Shown here piece after piece: positions 24,569 to 33,442 of a stretch of 64,000 nucleotides of DNA. This DNA comes from CAZUDO01 sp964618895 (lineage in GTDB: Bacteria > Desulfobacterota > Binatia > DP-6). The stretch's first letter is position 1. Every line of letters begins with the position of its first letter. A program made the position numbers and the translations under genes. Below the pieces are notes generated by a model. That model did no database searches, was not told the DNA's origin, and saw nothing but the letters and a program-made list of their open reading frames with translations. The stretch is taken from the NCBI GenBank assembly GCA_964618895.1, contig CAZUDO010000079.1:23694-87693 (forward strand), in the 5' to 3' direction.

Positions 24569-25726
24569 TCACGGCCAGAGGGCGCCGTCAGCCAGCGCCT
24601 GGAGCAAGGTGCCGACCGGCCAGATGTCGATGCCGTCGTCGGTCTGCCGCGGCCGCGATCCGGGGTGCACCAGGATGCGGCGCGCGAGCCCGCGGAGCCC
24701 CTGCACGGCACGCAATCCGCGCAGCTCGGCGGGACCGATGCGGGGCGTGCTCTTGGCCTCGATCGCCAGCCACTCGCGGCCCCGGCGGAGAAGAAAATCG
24801 ACCTCTGTGCGCGCTGCCTCTGCGGGCGCCCAGTAGCACCAGTCGTCGAAGAGCCCGGTGTAGTCGTCATGAATACGCAACAGGTTGGCGACCCACCCTT
24901 CGAAGAGCGGTCCCCGCTCCTCCGCGGTGAGCGGTCCGACCTGACGACGGACGCCGCGTACAATGCCAGCGTCGATCCAGTAGAGTTTCGGGTGTTTCCG
25001 TTCTCGCACACGAAGCTTCGCCTCGTACGCGGGAAGCTGGAATGCGAGCAGCGTGTCCTCGAGCACGCCGAGGTAGCCGTTCACCGTCGTCCGGGCGACC
25101 TCGGCATCGCGCGCGAGGCTCGCTACGCTCAGGGTCTGGCCGTGAAACAGCGCGGCGACAGGCAGGAAGCGGGCGAACCCCGGGAGATTGCGTACCACGG
25201 CCTCGGCCTGGATCTCTTCGCGCAGGTAGAGTTGCGCGTAGGCGATGAGCGCCTCGGCCCGGGACGCGGCGCCCCAGATGACGGGCAGCGTCCCGGTGGT
25301 CAGCGCCGCGTCCAGGTCGAATGCCCGACCCAGCTCGGAGGGAACGAACGGATGGAGGTGCCGCCGCACGGCGCGCCCCGCCAGGAGGTTGGTCCCGTGC
25401 TGCTTGAGCTTGCGGGCGCTCGATCCGCAGAGCACGAAGCGCAGGCGGCGCTCCTCGATGAACCGATGCACTTCGTTGAGCAGTGACGGCAGCCGTTGGA
25501 TCTCGTCCACGCACACCGTCGCGCGTGGTGGCAGGGCCTGCAGCTCCTCGGCGAAGAGCCCCGGGCGCGCGAGATACGACTGGAAGCGTGCCTCGTCGAA
25601 AAGATCGATCCGATGGATCCCCGGCAGCTCTTCACGGACCCAGGTGCTCTTGCCCGCGCCGCGGGCCCCGAAGAGAAAGAACGAGCCGGCCGGTGGCATC
25701 AGCGCCCGGGAGACGTAGCCCGTCAT
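24569..25726 (-). CDS. AAA ATPase with DUF4143 C-terminal domain
   Basis: A 385-aa P-loop protein: Walker A FGARGAGKST near residue 20, Walker B VCVDEIQRLP near 70, arginine/sensor strand RFVLCGSSARKLK, then DUF4143 with VDFLLRRGREWLAIEAKST resembling a PD-(D/E)xK nuclease-like core. Members of this family are widespread, mobile and often considered toxin- or restriction-linked, but no biochemical role is settled. A perfect AT-rich palindrome sits 3 nt upstream of its ATG, suggesting tight self-regulation. Confidence 0.88.
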   Translation of the reverse strand: MTGYVSRALMPPAGSFFLFGARGAGKSTWVREELPGIHRIDLFDEARFQSYLARPGLFAEELQALPPRATVCVDEIQRLPSLLNEVHRFIEERRLRFVLCGSSARKLKQHGTNLLAGRAVRRHLHPFVPSELGRAFDLDAALTTGTLPVIWGAASRAEALIAYAQLYLREEIQAEAVVRNLPGFARFLPVAALFHGQTLSVASLARDAEVARTTVNGYLGVLEDTLLAFQLPAYEAKLRVRERKHPKLYWIDAGIVRGVRRQVGPLTAEERGPLFEGWVANLLRIHDDYTGLFDDWCYWAPAEAARTEVDFLLRRGREWLAIEAKSTPRIGPAELRGLRAVQGLRGLARRILVHPGSRPRQTDDGIDIWPVGTLLQALADGALWP

Positions 25727-25729
25727 GTC

Positions 25730-25758
25730 GCCGTCATTTTACGCCGTAAAATGACGGC
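25730..25758. promoter_or_regulatory. 12-bp-arm palindrome upstream of the ATPase, likely operator
   Basis: GCCGTCATTTTA (25730-25741) and TAAAATGACGGC (25747-25758) are perfect reverse complements around CGCCG. It ends 3 nt from the ATPase ATG and is the most AT-rich, symmetric sequence in the area. A regulator bound here would cover the translation start and probably the -10 region. The factor is unknown; the ATPase itself is a candidate. Confidence 0.6.
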
Positions 25759-25781
25759 ATGCCAACAGGTGTATCGCCCTC

Positions 25782-26717
25782 CTACGCCGCGTGCCGGGCG
25801 CGGTGGAGCTCGAACATGCCGCGAAACAGCGTGGTCACGTCGAGCGGCGCGTCCCAGGCTTCGCCGCGGCGCTCGCGGTAGGCGCGCTCCACCTGGAAGA
25901 CGATGCGCTCGGGCTCCGTCCAGCCGGCGTACGGCCCGAGGTCGATGCGTTTGGCGGCGTCGACCACCGCGAGGCCCTGATCGAAGAAGCGGTTCGCCTC
26001 GGCGCGCACGTAGCGGAGATAGGCCTGCATCTCGCGCGGCCCCTCGACGCCGCAGAGCGGCCCATGTCCGGGCACTACCACCCCCGGGTCGAGGGCGATG
26101 ATGGTATCGAGCGCCGCCAGCCAGCCGTCGTACGTGCCGTCCCACCCGATCGGCGTGCACAGCCGGAAGAGCACGTCGCCGGTGAACACCACCCGCGCGG
26201 CGGGCAGGTGCACGATCGTGTCCCCGGCCGTGTGCGCCGGGCCGACGTGGAGCAGCTCGACGGCGACGCCGTCCAGGTCGAGGTGCAGGCGGTCGTCGAA
26301 TACGGTGGTCGGGGGCCGCAGCTCGACGCCGGTGAAGTCCCAGTCGGCGAGTCGGCCGGCGAAGGCGGCGAGCATGGGATCGTCGCTGCCGCCGGCGCTC
26401 CGCAGCGCCTGCATGAACTCGGGGCGTTCGCGGCCGAAGGCGGCGGCGCAGGCGCGCTGGCCGATGATCTCGGCGCCGGGGAAGAGCTGGTTGCCCCAGC
26501 AGTGGTCGCCGTTGTGGTGCGTGTTGACGACCCGCCGGGCCGGCGCCGGCCAGACGCGTGCGTACTGCGCGATCAGGTCGCGCGTGTGCGGCAGGTCCCA
26601 GAACGTGTCCACCACCAGCCCGCCGCCGCGGTTCACCAGCCCCGAGTTGCTGGTGCCGAGCCCGCGGTCGGGCTGCAGGCAGGTGTACACATCGCGCGCG
26701 ATCTCCCGCAGTTCCAT
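25782..26717 (-). CDS. MBL-fold metallohydrolase
   Basis: A 311-aa metallo-beta-lactamase-fold protein. The metal motif reads NTHHNGDHCWGN: in the HxHxDH pattern (His67 to His72) the second His is Asn69. Later ligands are present (GPAHTAGDTIVHLP, VVFTGDVLF, VVPGHGPLC). An Asn or Asp at that position recurs in a branch of cyclase-like MBL proteins. A zinc hydrolase acting on a small ester, lactone or thioester is likely; the substrate is unknown. Its ATG lies 5 nt downstream of the SDR stop, so the two form one minus-strand unit. Confidence 0.87.
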   Translation of the reverse strand: MELREIARDVYTCLQPDRGLGTSNSGLVNRGGGLVVDTFWDLPHTRDLIAQYARVWPAPARRVVNTHHNGDHCWGNQLFPGAEIIGQRACAAAFGRERPEFMQALRSAGGSDDPMLAAFAGRLADWDFTGVELRPPTTVFDDRLHLDLDGVAVELLHVGPAHTAGDTIVHLPAARVVFTGDVLFRLCTPIGWDGTYDGWLAALDTIIALDPGVVVPGHGPLCGVEGPREMQAYLRYVRAEANRFFDQGLAVVDAAKRIDLGPYAGWTEPERIVFQVERAYRERRGEAWDAPLDVTTLFRGMFELHRARHAA

Positions 26718-26721
26718 CGCG

Positions 26722-27489
26722 TCACCCCCCGTGGCGCGTCTCCGGGCGGACGACGCCCTGGAGGCGCAGCTCGGTCAGCGTGAGGATGCGCCCGCTCACG
26801 TCCACGCCTTGGCGGACGAGCCACAGCACGGCGTCGGTCATGATGGCGGCGTCCTCGAAGAACGAGCGGTCGAAGTCAGGCGGCAGGGTGGCGTCGAAGC
26901 CCTCGGTCCAGATGGGGATGTCGATGCGGATACAGTTGACGGCGACCCTGCCGCGCAGATCGTGGGCGAGCGCCTGGGTGAGGCCCTCGAGTCCGAGCTT
27001 GGTGGCGGTGTAGCTGGCGCGGCCGAACTCGGGCGCGACGGCGGCACCGGACGACACGTTGATCACGTGCCCGCCGCCCGCCGCCGCCATGCGCGGGCAG
27101 AAGTGGTACATGAGGTAGAAGGGGCCGTTCAGGTTCACGTCGACGGCGAGGCGCCAGCGCTTGACGGAGTCGTCGAGGGCCGGGCGCGGCGGGGCGACGG
27201 CGGCGTTGTTCAGGATCACGTCGCAGCGCCCCCAGTCGTGGTAGATCTGCTCGGCGAGGGCGGCGATGGCGGCCTCGTCCTGCACGTCGAGCACCACCGG
27301 GAGCGCGCGCCGGCCCGCCTGGCGGACGGCGTCGGCGGTCTCGTCGACCGTGCCCGGGAGCCGGCCCGGCGCCGCGCTGCTGGTGCGCGCGGCGCACACG
27401 ACGTCGTAGCCGGCACGGGCGAGGTCGACGCACAGGCGCTTGCCGATGCCGCGACTGGCGCCGGTCACGAGCGCGACGGGAGCGGGCAT
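26722..27489 (-). CDS. Short-chain dehydrogenase/reductase
   Basis: A 255-aa classical SDR: TGASRGIGK cofactor motif near residue 9, ILNNAAV, active-site Ser in NVSSGAAVAPEFGRASYTATK with Tyr-x-x-x-Lys. It should reduce or oxidise a keto/hydroxy group using NAD(P). It is 4 nt upstream of the MBL hydrolase gene and probably co-transcribed with it. The catalytic set is complete. Confidence 0.9.
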   Translation of the reverse strand: MPAPVALVTGASRGIGKRLCVDLARAGYDVVCAARTSSAAPGRLPGTVDETADAVRQAGRRALPVVLDVQDEAAIAALAEQIYHDWGRCDVILNNAAVAPPRPALDDSVKRWRLAVDVNLNGPFYLMYHFCPRMAAAGGGHVINVSSGAAVAPEFGRASYTATKLGLEGLTQALAHDLRGRVAVNCIRIDIPIWTEGFDATLPPDFDRSFFEDAAIMTDAVLWLVRQGVDVSGRILTLTELRLQGVVRPETRHGG

Positions 27490-27615
27490 GCCGGCGCTCG
27501 TACCCCCGAGCCGTGGGCGTGGTCAATCGCCCCGGCCGTGCGTCCCGGTGGGCCCCGTCGATAGCACCACCTCGCCACCTTCGAGCACATCGTTCGCGAT
27601 AGGGCAGCTCGCGGC

Positions 27616-28566
27616 TCATGGGGTGGTGGGGCGAGGCGGTCGCGGCGCGGGCGCGGATTCGGCCGCGGGTTGCTCGTCCGGGTAATAGGGCCACAGCGCG
27701 CGCCAGCCCTTGCGCGTGAACGCGATGCTGGCCGGGCTGTGGTTCATCCAGAGCTCGCTGAACGGGCCCACGTAGTACTCGCCGACGCCGACGCCGGCAC
27801 CCGCGCCGATCAGCCCCGGCGGATCACAGTCGAAGCGGGTGCGCCAGAACTTCTCCGAATAGAAGAGCGCGCAGTAGTCCGTGTACACGTACTCGTCGAT
27901 GAAGAAGTAGCCCTGGTCGGAAAGATGCGGCCAGAGGTTTGTCACGCAGTCGTAGAGGCTCGTGTGGTAGTCGACGTCGACGACCACCACCGCGATGTCG
28001 CCCTCGTGGTCGGGCAGGGTGTCCTTGAACCAGCCCTTGTAGAACTCGCACACGCTAATACGGCCGTAGCGCGCGACGTTGGCCTTCACCAGGTCGAGCG
28101 GCCCCTTGAGCACGCCAGGGCGATAGCTGATGTGATCGGGCCAGCAGTCGTACTTGGTGGGGGGTGGCAGACCCTCGAAAGAGTCGTAGACCTTGAGCGT
28201 GCGGCCGGTCAGGTTGCACACGATCGAGAGGTTGGCCGTCATGGCGCCGAGGAACGCGCCGCATTCGACGACACAGCCCTTCACCTCCGGCGGCAGCTCG
28301 AGCAGCTTTAGCGCCGTGACCAAGTGGGCGCGGTACGACATGCCGGAGGTAATGCGGGTCGTGTTCCACCAGAAGCGCAGCGCCATCTTCACCCGTCGCC
28401 ACGCGGTCATGCCGTACGCCGGGTGGATGCGCGGCGACGCGGTCAGGAAGTAGATCGAGAAGGGCAGCGTCACCACGCGATGGAGCTTGTTCAGGCGCGA
28501 CGGCAGATGCACATGCCACCACATCTTCCATCGCCAGCGGAGCTTGCTGCGCCAGGTGTCGGCCAC
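27616..28566 (-). CDS. TylF/MycF-type macrocin O-methyltransferase family protein
   Basis: Taken from GTG 28566 this is a 316-aa protein; ATG 28524 (MWWHVHLP) is an alternative. It shows the TylF family core: GCVVECGAFLGAMTANLS as the AdoMet loop, KVYDSFEGLPPP with the acidic ribose-binding Asp, and AVVVVDVDYHTSLYDCVTNL with metal-binding Asp residues, then YFFIDEYVYTDYC. TylF enzymes methylate sugar hydroxyls, and environmental homologues often lie in glycan clusters. The proposed promoter at 28577-28604 would make the message nearly leaderless at GTG 28566. Confidence 0.82.
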   Translation of the reverse strand: MADTWRSKLRWRWKMWWHVHLPSRLNKLHRVVTLPFSIYFLTASPRIHPAYGMTAWRRVKMALRFWWNTTRITSGMSYRAHLVTALKLLELPPEVKGCVVECGAFLGAMTANLSIVCNLTGRTLKVYDSFEGLPPPTKYDCWPDHISYRPGVLKGPLDLVKANVARYGRISVCEFYKGWFKDTLPDHEGDIAVVVVDVDYHTSLYDCVTNLWPHLSDQGYFFIDEYVYTDYCALFYSEKFWRTRFDCDPPGLIGAGAGVGVGEYYVGPFSELWMNHSPASIAFTRKGWRALWPYYPDEQPAAESAPAPRPPRPTTP

Positions 28567-28576
28567 GCGGCGCGAG

Positions 28577-28604
28577 ATTATATCCGGGGTCGGGCCGGCG
28601 ACAA
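28577..28604 (-). promoter_or_regulatory. Sigma70-like promoter of the TylF-type gene
   Basis: On the minus strand a perfect -10 TATAAT (28582-28577) is preceded by -35 TTGTCG (28604-28599) with 16-nt spacing. Such an AT-rich -10 is rare in this GC-rich window. Transcription would begin near 28570. Confidence 0.55.
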
Positions 28605-28715
28605 TGCCGACGGGCGGCCCGGCCGAAGCACATGTGGCGGTCGCTGTGTCGTGTGCGCACGCCTGCCTTGACAGACTCGCCGGCTTCAATGGATGCTCCG
28701 GCGAGGCTTCTGCGC

Positions 28716-29867
28716 ATGCGTTCACTCTGGTCGGCCGTCACGCGCCTTCGCACCGCCGCGGCGGAATCGTTGGCGGCGCAACCTCCGCCGCCGCCACCGC
28801 GCGACGCCACCGCCGCGCGCGAGGACGTCCTCGAGCACGGCCTCTCGGCCGAGCGGGCCCTCGCCCTCGGGAACGCGCTCGAGGCCGAGGGCCGCTTGCT
28901 GGAAGCGGTTGACGCACTCACCGACGCCAACCGTCTGCGGCGCGACACGGACGTGGAGCGGCGCTTGGTGCGCCTGCGGCGAGCGGCGTTCACCCAGCTC
29001 GATCGCTCGCTCTCGCCGCCGTCGTGGCCGCCCGAGGTCCCGGAAGATCGGCCTGGGCAGGCGGAGGGGCCGCCGATCATCAGCGCGGCCGAGCTCACCC
29101 CCGGCATCCTGCGCAACGGCATCCGGCGCCATGGCGCCCTGCTCGTGCGGGGCCTGGTGCCCCTCGAACGCGTGGTGCGGATGCGGCGCGCGATCGATGC
29201 CGCCTTCCACGCCCAGGAAGCCGCGGCCATCGGGTGGTTCACGCCGGAGACCCGGGCGTGGTGCGATCTGCTCGAGGACGTGCCCAACGGCGACGACCGC
29301 CGTCTCTGGACCCGGGTGGCGCAGGCGGTGCTGGTCGCCGACTCGCCGCGCGCCTTCTTCGAGTTCATGGATACCATCCGCGATACTGGCGTCGAGCGCC
29401 TGCTCACTGCCTACCTGGGGGAGCGTCCGACGCTGGCGATGGAGAAGTGCACGCTCCGCCGGATCGGCGCGGGCGACTGGAAGGTACGCTACGCCAACTG
29501 GCATCAGGACGGGTCGTTCTTGGGCAAGGGCATCCGCACCGTCGACGCCTGGTTTTCGCTCTGCAAGAGCGGGCGGGACGCGCCCGGCATGGAGATCGTG
29601 CCGCGCCGCCTGGACCGCCTGCTCCCCACCGGCGAGCACGGGGCGTTCTACGACTGGTGCGTGTCGCCGGAGACGATCGCCCGCGAGCTGCCCGGCATGG
29701 CGATGTGGCGCCCCGACTTCGAGGAGGGCGACGTGCTCTTCTTCGACGAGATGTGCCTGCACCGGACGGTGGCCGAGGAGGGCATGACCCAGCTCCGCTA
29801 CTCGATCGAGAGCTGGTTCTTCGCGTCGTCGGTGTATCCGGCCGAGTGGACCCCGCTGGTGGTGTGA
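28716..29867 (+). CDS. Phytanoyl-CoA dioxygenase-like Fe(II)/2-oxoglutarate oxygenase
   Basis: Read from ATG 28716 (383 aa); ATG 28689 in frame is also possible. A proline-rich and helical N-terminus of about 100 residues precedes a PhyH-like double-stranded beta-helix. Iron ligands are His and Asp in NWHQDGSFLG and a distal His in EMCLHRTVAEE, followed by the 2-oxoglutarate-binding Arg in LRYSIESWF. The family hydroxylates CoA esters, lipids or small molecules. It diverges from the methyltransferase gene, possibly sharing control. Confidence 0.83.
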   Translation: MRSLWSAVTRLRTAAAESLAAQPPPPPPRDATAAREDVLEHGLSAERALALGNALEAEGRLLEAVDALTDANRLRRDTDVERRLVRLRRAAFTQLDRSLSPPSWPPEVPEDRPGQAEGPPIISAAELTPGILRNGIRRHGALLVRGLVPLERVVRMRRAIDAAFHAQEAAAIGWFTPETRAWCDLLEDVPNGDDRRLWTRVAQAVLVADSPRAFFEFMDTIRDTGVERLLTAYLGERPTLAMEKCTLRRIGAGDWKVRYANWHQDGSFLGKGIRTVDAWFSLCKSGRDAPGMEIVPRRLDRLLPTGEHGAFYDWCVSPETIARELPGMAMWRPDFEEGDVLFFDEMCLHRTVAEEGMTQLRYSIESWFFASSVYPAEWTPLVV

Positions 29868-29924
29868 TGTCCGGCGACCTCCCCATCGCGCCGTCGGCGC
29901 GCGGCTCGCTCGCCGACGCCACGG

Positions 29925-30728
29925 TCAGTCCTCGAACCGCGGCCGGCGCTTCTGCTTGCGCGCCGTGATGGCCTCCTGGAGGTTCTGGGTCGTGAGGCGC
30001 ACGAGGAGCTGGTTCCGGTTCTCCAGGTCGATCGCGGCTCCCAGGCTGCCCGTCTCCAGGTTCGCCCACAGCACCTTCTTGGTCATGGCGAGCCCGTGCG
30101 GGCTCCAGCCGCAGAGCTGCTCGGCCAGGTCGAGCGCGGCGTCCAGTAACTCGCCGTCGGGCAGCACGCGCGACACCATGCCGAGGCGCTCTGCCTCGCG
30201 CGCGCCTACCTCGCGGCCGGACAGGATCACGTCCCAGGCGTGCGCCGCGCCCACCAGGCGCGGTAGGAGCCAGCTGACGCCCAGCTCGGTGCCGGTCAGG
30301 CCGTTGGTGATGCCGGCGCTGCAGAAGCGTGCCGACTCGCCTGCCAGGCGCACGTCGGCGCCCAGCATGAGGCACATGCCGCCGCCGTAGGCGGGGCCGT
30401 TCACGGCCGCGATCACGGGTTGCGGCAGCGCGCGCATCGCGGGGACGAGGTTCGACATGTACTCCATGGCGCGGATGGCGATGCGCGACATGGGCAGCCC
30501 GTCGCAGCCCGGCGGCATGCCGTGGTCTTCCAGGTCGAGGCCGGAGCAGAAGCCGCGACCGGCGCCGGTGAGTACCACCACCCAGGCGTCGTTGTCGGCC
30601 CCCACCTGGCGGAGCGCGTCGTAGAGCGGTGCGGTGGTGTCGAACGACATGGCGTTCATGCGCTCGGGGCGATTGAGCGTGACCAGCGCCACGTGCGGGC
30701 GTGCCTTCTCGACCAGGACGTAGGACAT
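29925..30728 (-). CDS. Enoyl-CoA hydratase/isomerase (crotonase) family protein
   Basis: A 267-aa crotonase from ATG 30728. It has VTLNRPERMNAMS, the first oxyanion-hole loop GRGFCSGLDL and the second NGPAYGGGMCLMLGADVRLA, followed by the AxFxxxxI/NGL region SARFCSAGITNGLTGTELG. The catalytic Glu position appears as the Glu of TGTELG. It should hydrate or isomerise an enoyl-CoA. It is 8 nt downstream of the dienelactone hydrolase-like gene and probably co-transcribed. Confidence 0.9.
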   Translation of the reverse strand: MSYVLVEKARPHVALVTLNRPERMNAMSFDTTAPLYDALRQVGADNDAWVVVLTGAGRGFCSGLDLEDHGMPPGCDGLPMSRIAIRAMEYMSNLVPAMRALPQPVIAAVNGPAYGGGMCLMLGADVRLAGESARFCSAGITNGLTGTELGVSWLLPRLVGAAHAWDVILSGREVGAREAERLGMVSRVLPDGELLDAALDLAEQLCGWSPHGLAMTKKVLWANLETGSLGAAIDLENRNQLLVRLTTQNLQEAITARKQKRRPRFED

Positions 30729-30736
30729 CGCAGCCG

Positions 30737-31477
30737 TCAGGCGAAGAGGCGCGCGAAGAAGTCCCGCATGTCCTGCCACGAGTGCTGGTCGACGGCGGCG
30801 TCGTAGCCGAGGGGGATGCCGTACTTCTTCTGAGCGGCGTCGGCGTCGGGGTTGGTGAACCCGTGCAGTGCGCCCGGGTAGGCGACGAAACGGTAGTCCA
30901 CCTTGGCGCGCTCCATCTCCTGCTTGAAGGTGGTGATATCGGTCTCGGGGACGAGGCTGTCGGCGGCCCCGTGGCAGACGAGGACCTTCGCCTTCACGCT
31001 GCCCGGAGCAGGCGTATGGAAGGAGCCGAGCGCGCCGTGGAAGCTCACCACGCCCGCGAGCGGCATGCCGATCCGGGCCGCGTGCAGGACCACCGCGCCG
31101 CCGAAGCAGTAGCCGATGGCGGCGATGCGCGTCGGGTCCACGGTGGGCTGCGTCTTCAGCCGGTCGTAGGCGGCCTGGAAGCGCGCCTCGCCGGTCTTCA
31201 TCGCGCCGAGGACGCCATTCATGAGGGCGCCGGCGTCGGCCGGGTTGTCGGCCACCTTGCCGTCGCCGTACATGTCGACCGCGAGCGCGGTGTAGCCGAG
31301 CTCCGCCAGCATCCGGGCGCGGCGGCGAATGTAGTCGTTCAGGCCCCACCACTCGTGCACCACCAGGACGCCGGGGCGTCTGCCGGCCGGCTGCGGGTCG
31401 ACGGCGAGCATGCCGCGCAGGGTGGTGCCGGCGGCAGCATAGGTGACGGGCTCGGTGTGGATCGTGGATGCGGCCAT
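30737..31477 (-). CDS. Dienelactone hydrolase family protein
   Basis: A 246-aa hydrolase from ATG 31477 with VVHEWWGLNDYIRRRARML, the Cys nucleophile in GYCFGGAVVLH, acid in CHGAADSLVPETD and His in YPGALHGFTNPDAD. It is the second dienelactone hydrolase-type protein here and only distantly like the one at 21032. It may act on lactones or short esters. It is divergent from the thiolase gene, with a TetR-type palindrome between them. Confidence 0.9.
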   Translation of the reverse strand: MAASTIHTEPVTYAAAGTTLRGMLAVDPQPAGRRPGVLVVHEWWGLNDYIRRRARMLAELGYTALAVDMYGDGKVADNPADAGALMNGVLGAMKTGEARFQAAYDRLKTQPTVDPTRIAAIGYCFGGAVVLHAARIGMPLAGVVSFHGALGSFHTPAPGSVKAKVLVCHGAADSLVPETDITTFKQEMERAKVDYRFVAYPGALHGFTNPDADAAQKKYGIPLGYDAAVDQHSWQDMRDFFARLFA

Positions 31478-31554
31478 GGACGTCCTCGTGCCACGGACGC
31501 GGGGCCGGCGCCAGAGGTCGGCGGAGGTGCGGGTTGTCACGGGGTCCTTGCAGA

Positions 31555-31570
31555 CCGACCGAACGGTCGG
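31555..31570. promoter_or_regulatory. TetR-type operator palindrome between divergent genes
   Basis: CCGACCG (31555-31561) and CGGTCGG (31564-31570) are perfect inverted half-sites separated by AA. This matches the ACCGACCG-CGGTCGGT class bound by many TetR-family repressors of lipid and xenobiotic catabolism. It lies 15 bp upstream of the thiolase ATG and in the shared promoter region with the hydrolase. No TetR gene is in the window. Confidence 0.6.
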
Positions 31571-31585
31571 GTAGGGTGCGCGCCC

Positions 31586-32737
31586 ATGGCGAAACGCGAC
31601 GTGTGTGTCATCGGGGTCGGCATGACCAAGTTCGAGCGCTGCGAGCGCGAGTTCACCGACCTCGTGGCCGAGGCGGTGACGGACGCCATGAAGATGGCGA
31701 ACGTGCAGCCCGATGCGTTTGAGCAGGCCTTTGCCGGCTATGTGAACGGCATGAGCACACAGGGCCAGCGGGCCCTGTACGGCATGGGGATCGGCGGACT
31801 GCCGGTGTTCAACGTGCACAACTACTGCTCGACGGGCTCGAGCGCGCTCCACCTGGGGTACCAGGCCATCGCCGCCGGCATGAACGAGTGCGTGCTCACC
31901 TTCGGCTTCGAGAAGATGCAGAAGGGGCCGCTCGAGAAGCAGCTCTCCGGCCTGGAGGACATCGCCAAGGAGACCGATGCCGGCAAGGCGCCCATCGCGG
32001 CGCGCATGTTCGGCGACGGGGGCCGGCAGCACATGGAGAAGTACGGCACCACCAAGGAGCAGTTCGCCAAGGTGTCGGTGAAGAACCACCGCCACTCGGT
32101 GAACAACCCGCGCTCGCAGTACCGCGAGGCGTGCTCGCTGGAACACGTCCTGGCGTCGCGTCTGGTGTACGACCCGCTCACCATCCTGCAGTGCTGCCCC
32201 ACCTCCGACGGCGCCGGGGCCGCCATCCTGTGCTCCACCGAGTTCGCCAAGAAGCACGGGCATGCGAACCCGGTGAAGATCATCGGCCAGGCGATGCAGA
32301 CCGACAAGATGGAAGACTTCGCCATGGGCGCCCTCGGCTGGATCGGCGTCGGCATGTCGCGCCGCGCGGCGCAGCTGGTCTACGAGCAGGCCGGGCTCGG
32401 CCCGGACGACGTGCAGGTGATCGAGCTGCACGATTGCTTCAGCACCAACGAGCTGGTCACCTACGAGTCGCTCGGCCTCTGCAAAGAGGGCGAGGGTGGC
32501 CGCCTGATCGACACCGACCAGGTCACCTACGGCGGCACATGGGTGGTGAACCCGTCGGGCGGGCTCTTGTCCAAGGGCCATCCGCTCGGGGCCACCGGCC
32601 TGGCGCAGTGTGCCGAGCTGGTCTGGCAGCTGAACGGCATGGCCGAGAAGCGCCAGGTGGAGGGCGCGCGGGTAGCCCTGCAGCACAACGTCGGCCTCGG
32701 CGGCGCCTGCGTCGTCACCATGTACAAGAAGGACTGA
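31586..32737 (+). CDS. Thiolase-family / SCP2-type lipid-transfer acetyl-CoA acyltransferase
   Basis: A 383-aa thiolase-fold protein. The nucleophilic Cys81 sits in HNYCSTGSSALHLG, and the C-terminal half has VIELHDCFSTNELVTYESLG and GGLLSKGHPLGATGLAQ with the active-site His; NVGLGGACVVTMYKK closes it. This is the SCP2/SterolCarrier thiolase subgroup, which cleaves or forms 3-ketoacyl-CoA in sterol side-chain and branched-chain breakdown. The context of hydrolase, crotonase and acyl-CoA dehydrogenases supports beta-oxidation of an unusual acid. A TetR-like operator suggests substrate induction. Confidence 0.9.
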   Translation: MAKRDVCVIGVGMTKFERCEREFTDLVAEAVTDAMKMANVQPDAFEQAFAGYVNGMSTQGQRALYGMGIGGLPVFNVHNYCSTGSSALHLGYQAIAAGMNECVLTFGFEKMQKGPLEKQLSGLEDIAKETDAGKAPIAARMFGDGGRQHMEKYGTTKEQFAKVSVKNHRHSVNNPRSQYREACSLEHVLASRLVYDPLTILQCCPTSDGAGAAILCSTEFAKKHGHANPVKIIGQAMQTDKMEDFAMGALGWIGVGMSRRAAQLVYEQAGLGPDDVQVIELHDCFSTNELVTYESLGLCKEGEGGRLIDTDQVTYGGTWVVNPSGGLLSKGHPLGATGLAQCAELVWQLNGMAEKRQVEGARVALQHNVGLGGACVVTMYKKD

Positions 32738-33358
32738 CGCCACGGCTACGTGGTCGTGTCGACGGACCACGCCGGCAACACCGTGCTCGATGCCCTGCAG
32801 GCCTTCATGCACGGTAAGCGGCAGAACCCGCGCGCGCAGCTCGAGACCTTCGTAGGCGCCCGTCCTGCGGACGTGATGTTCGTGCTCGACCGGGTGCTCG
32901 CCGGCGGGCGGCACGGCGCCGATCGGGTCCGACATCCTCGGCCGGGCGCTCGACTTCTCCTGGGGGCGCGACGTGCCGACGCTCTTCCTGGTCGCGGAGC
33001 ACGACACCATCCTGCCGCTGGCAGGCATGCACGAGCTGCACCGCCGCACGCAGGCGAGCAAGCGGATGGTGATCCTGAACGACGCCGACCACCTGCACTT
33101 CTGCGACAACGTCGAGCAGGTGCACGAGATGTTCCGCACCATGCCGGCGGATCCGCTGTTCGCCGACGTGGTGAAGGACATCCGGCCCATCGGCGAGCTG
33201 TGTCCGGGCGCGCACGCGCACGAGTTCGTCCGCGGGCTCGGGCTGGCGCACCTGGATGCTGCGCTGCGGAGCGACGAGGGCGCGGCGGCGTTTCTCGCGG
33301 GCGACGTGCGGGCGGCGCTGTCGGCGCGGGGCGTCCGGGTCGACGTGGTTCGGGCATG
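32738..33358 (+). pseudogene. Broken alpha/beta hydrolase (PAF acetylhydrolase-like)
   Basis: Coding similarity begins right at the thiolase stop without a start: HGYVVVSTDHAGNTVLDALQ to about RVLAGG in one frame. The reading then switches frame to APIGSDILGRALDFSWGRDV, PTLFLVAEHDTILPLAGMHE and a His in NDADHLHFCDN up to TGA at 33356-33358. The nucleophile-elbow Gly-x-Ser-x-Gly segment and the N-terminus are deleted, so the gene lost its catalytic Ser and cannot be active. The remaining bases to 33442 hold nothing recognised. Confidence 0.75.
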
Positions 33359-33442
33359 ACCGAGGGCGCGGAGCCGGTCGTTCTCCGACGGCGTCGCCTG
33401 ATTTGACAGCGGGCATGCCGTATGTGCCTGTAAGCGTTTCAC

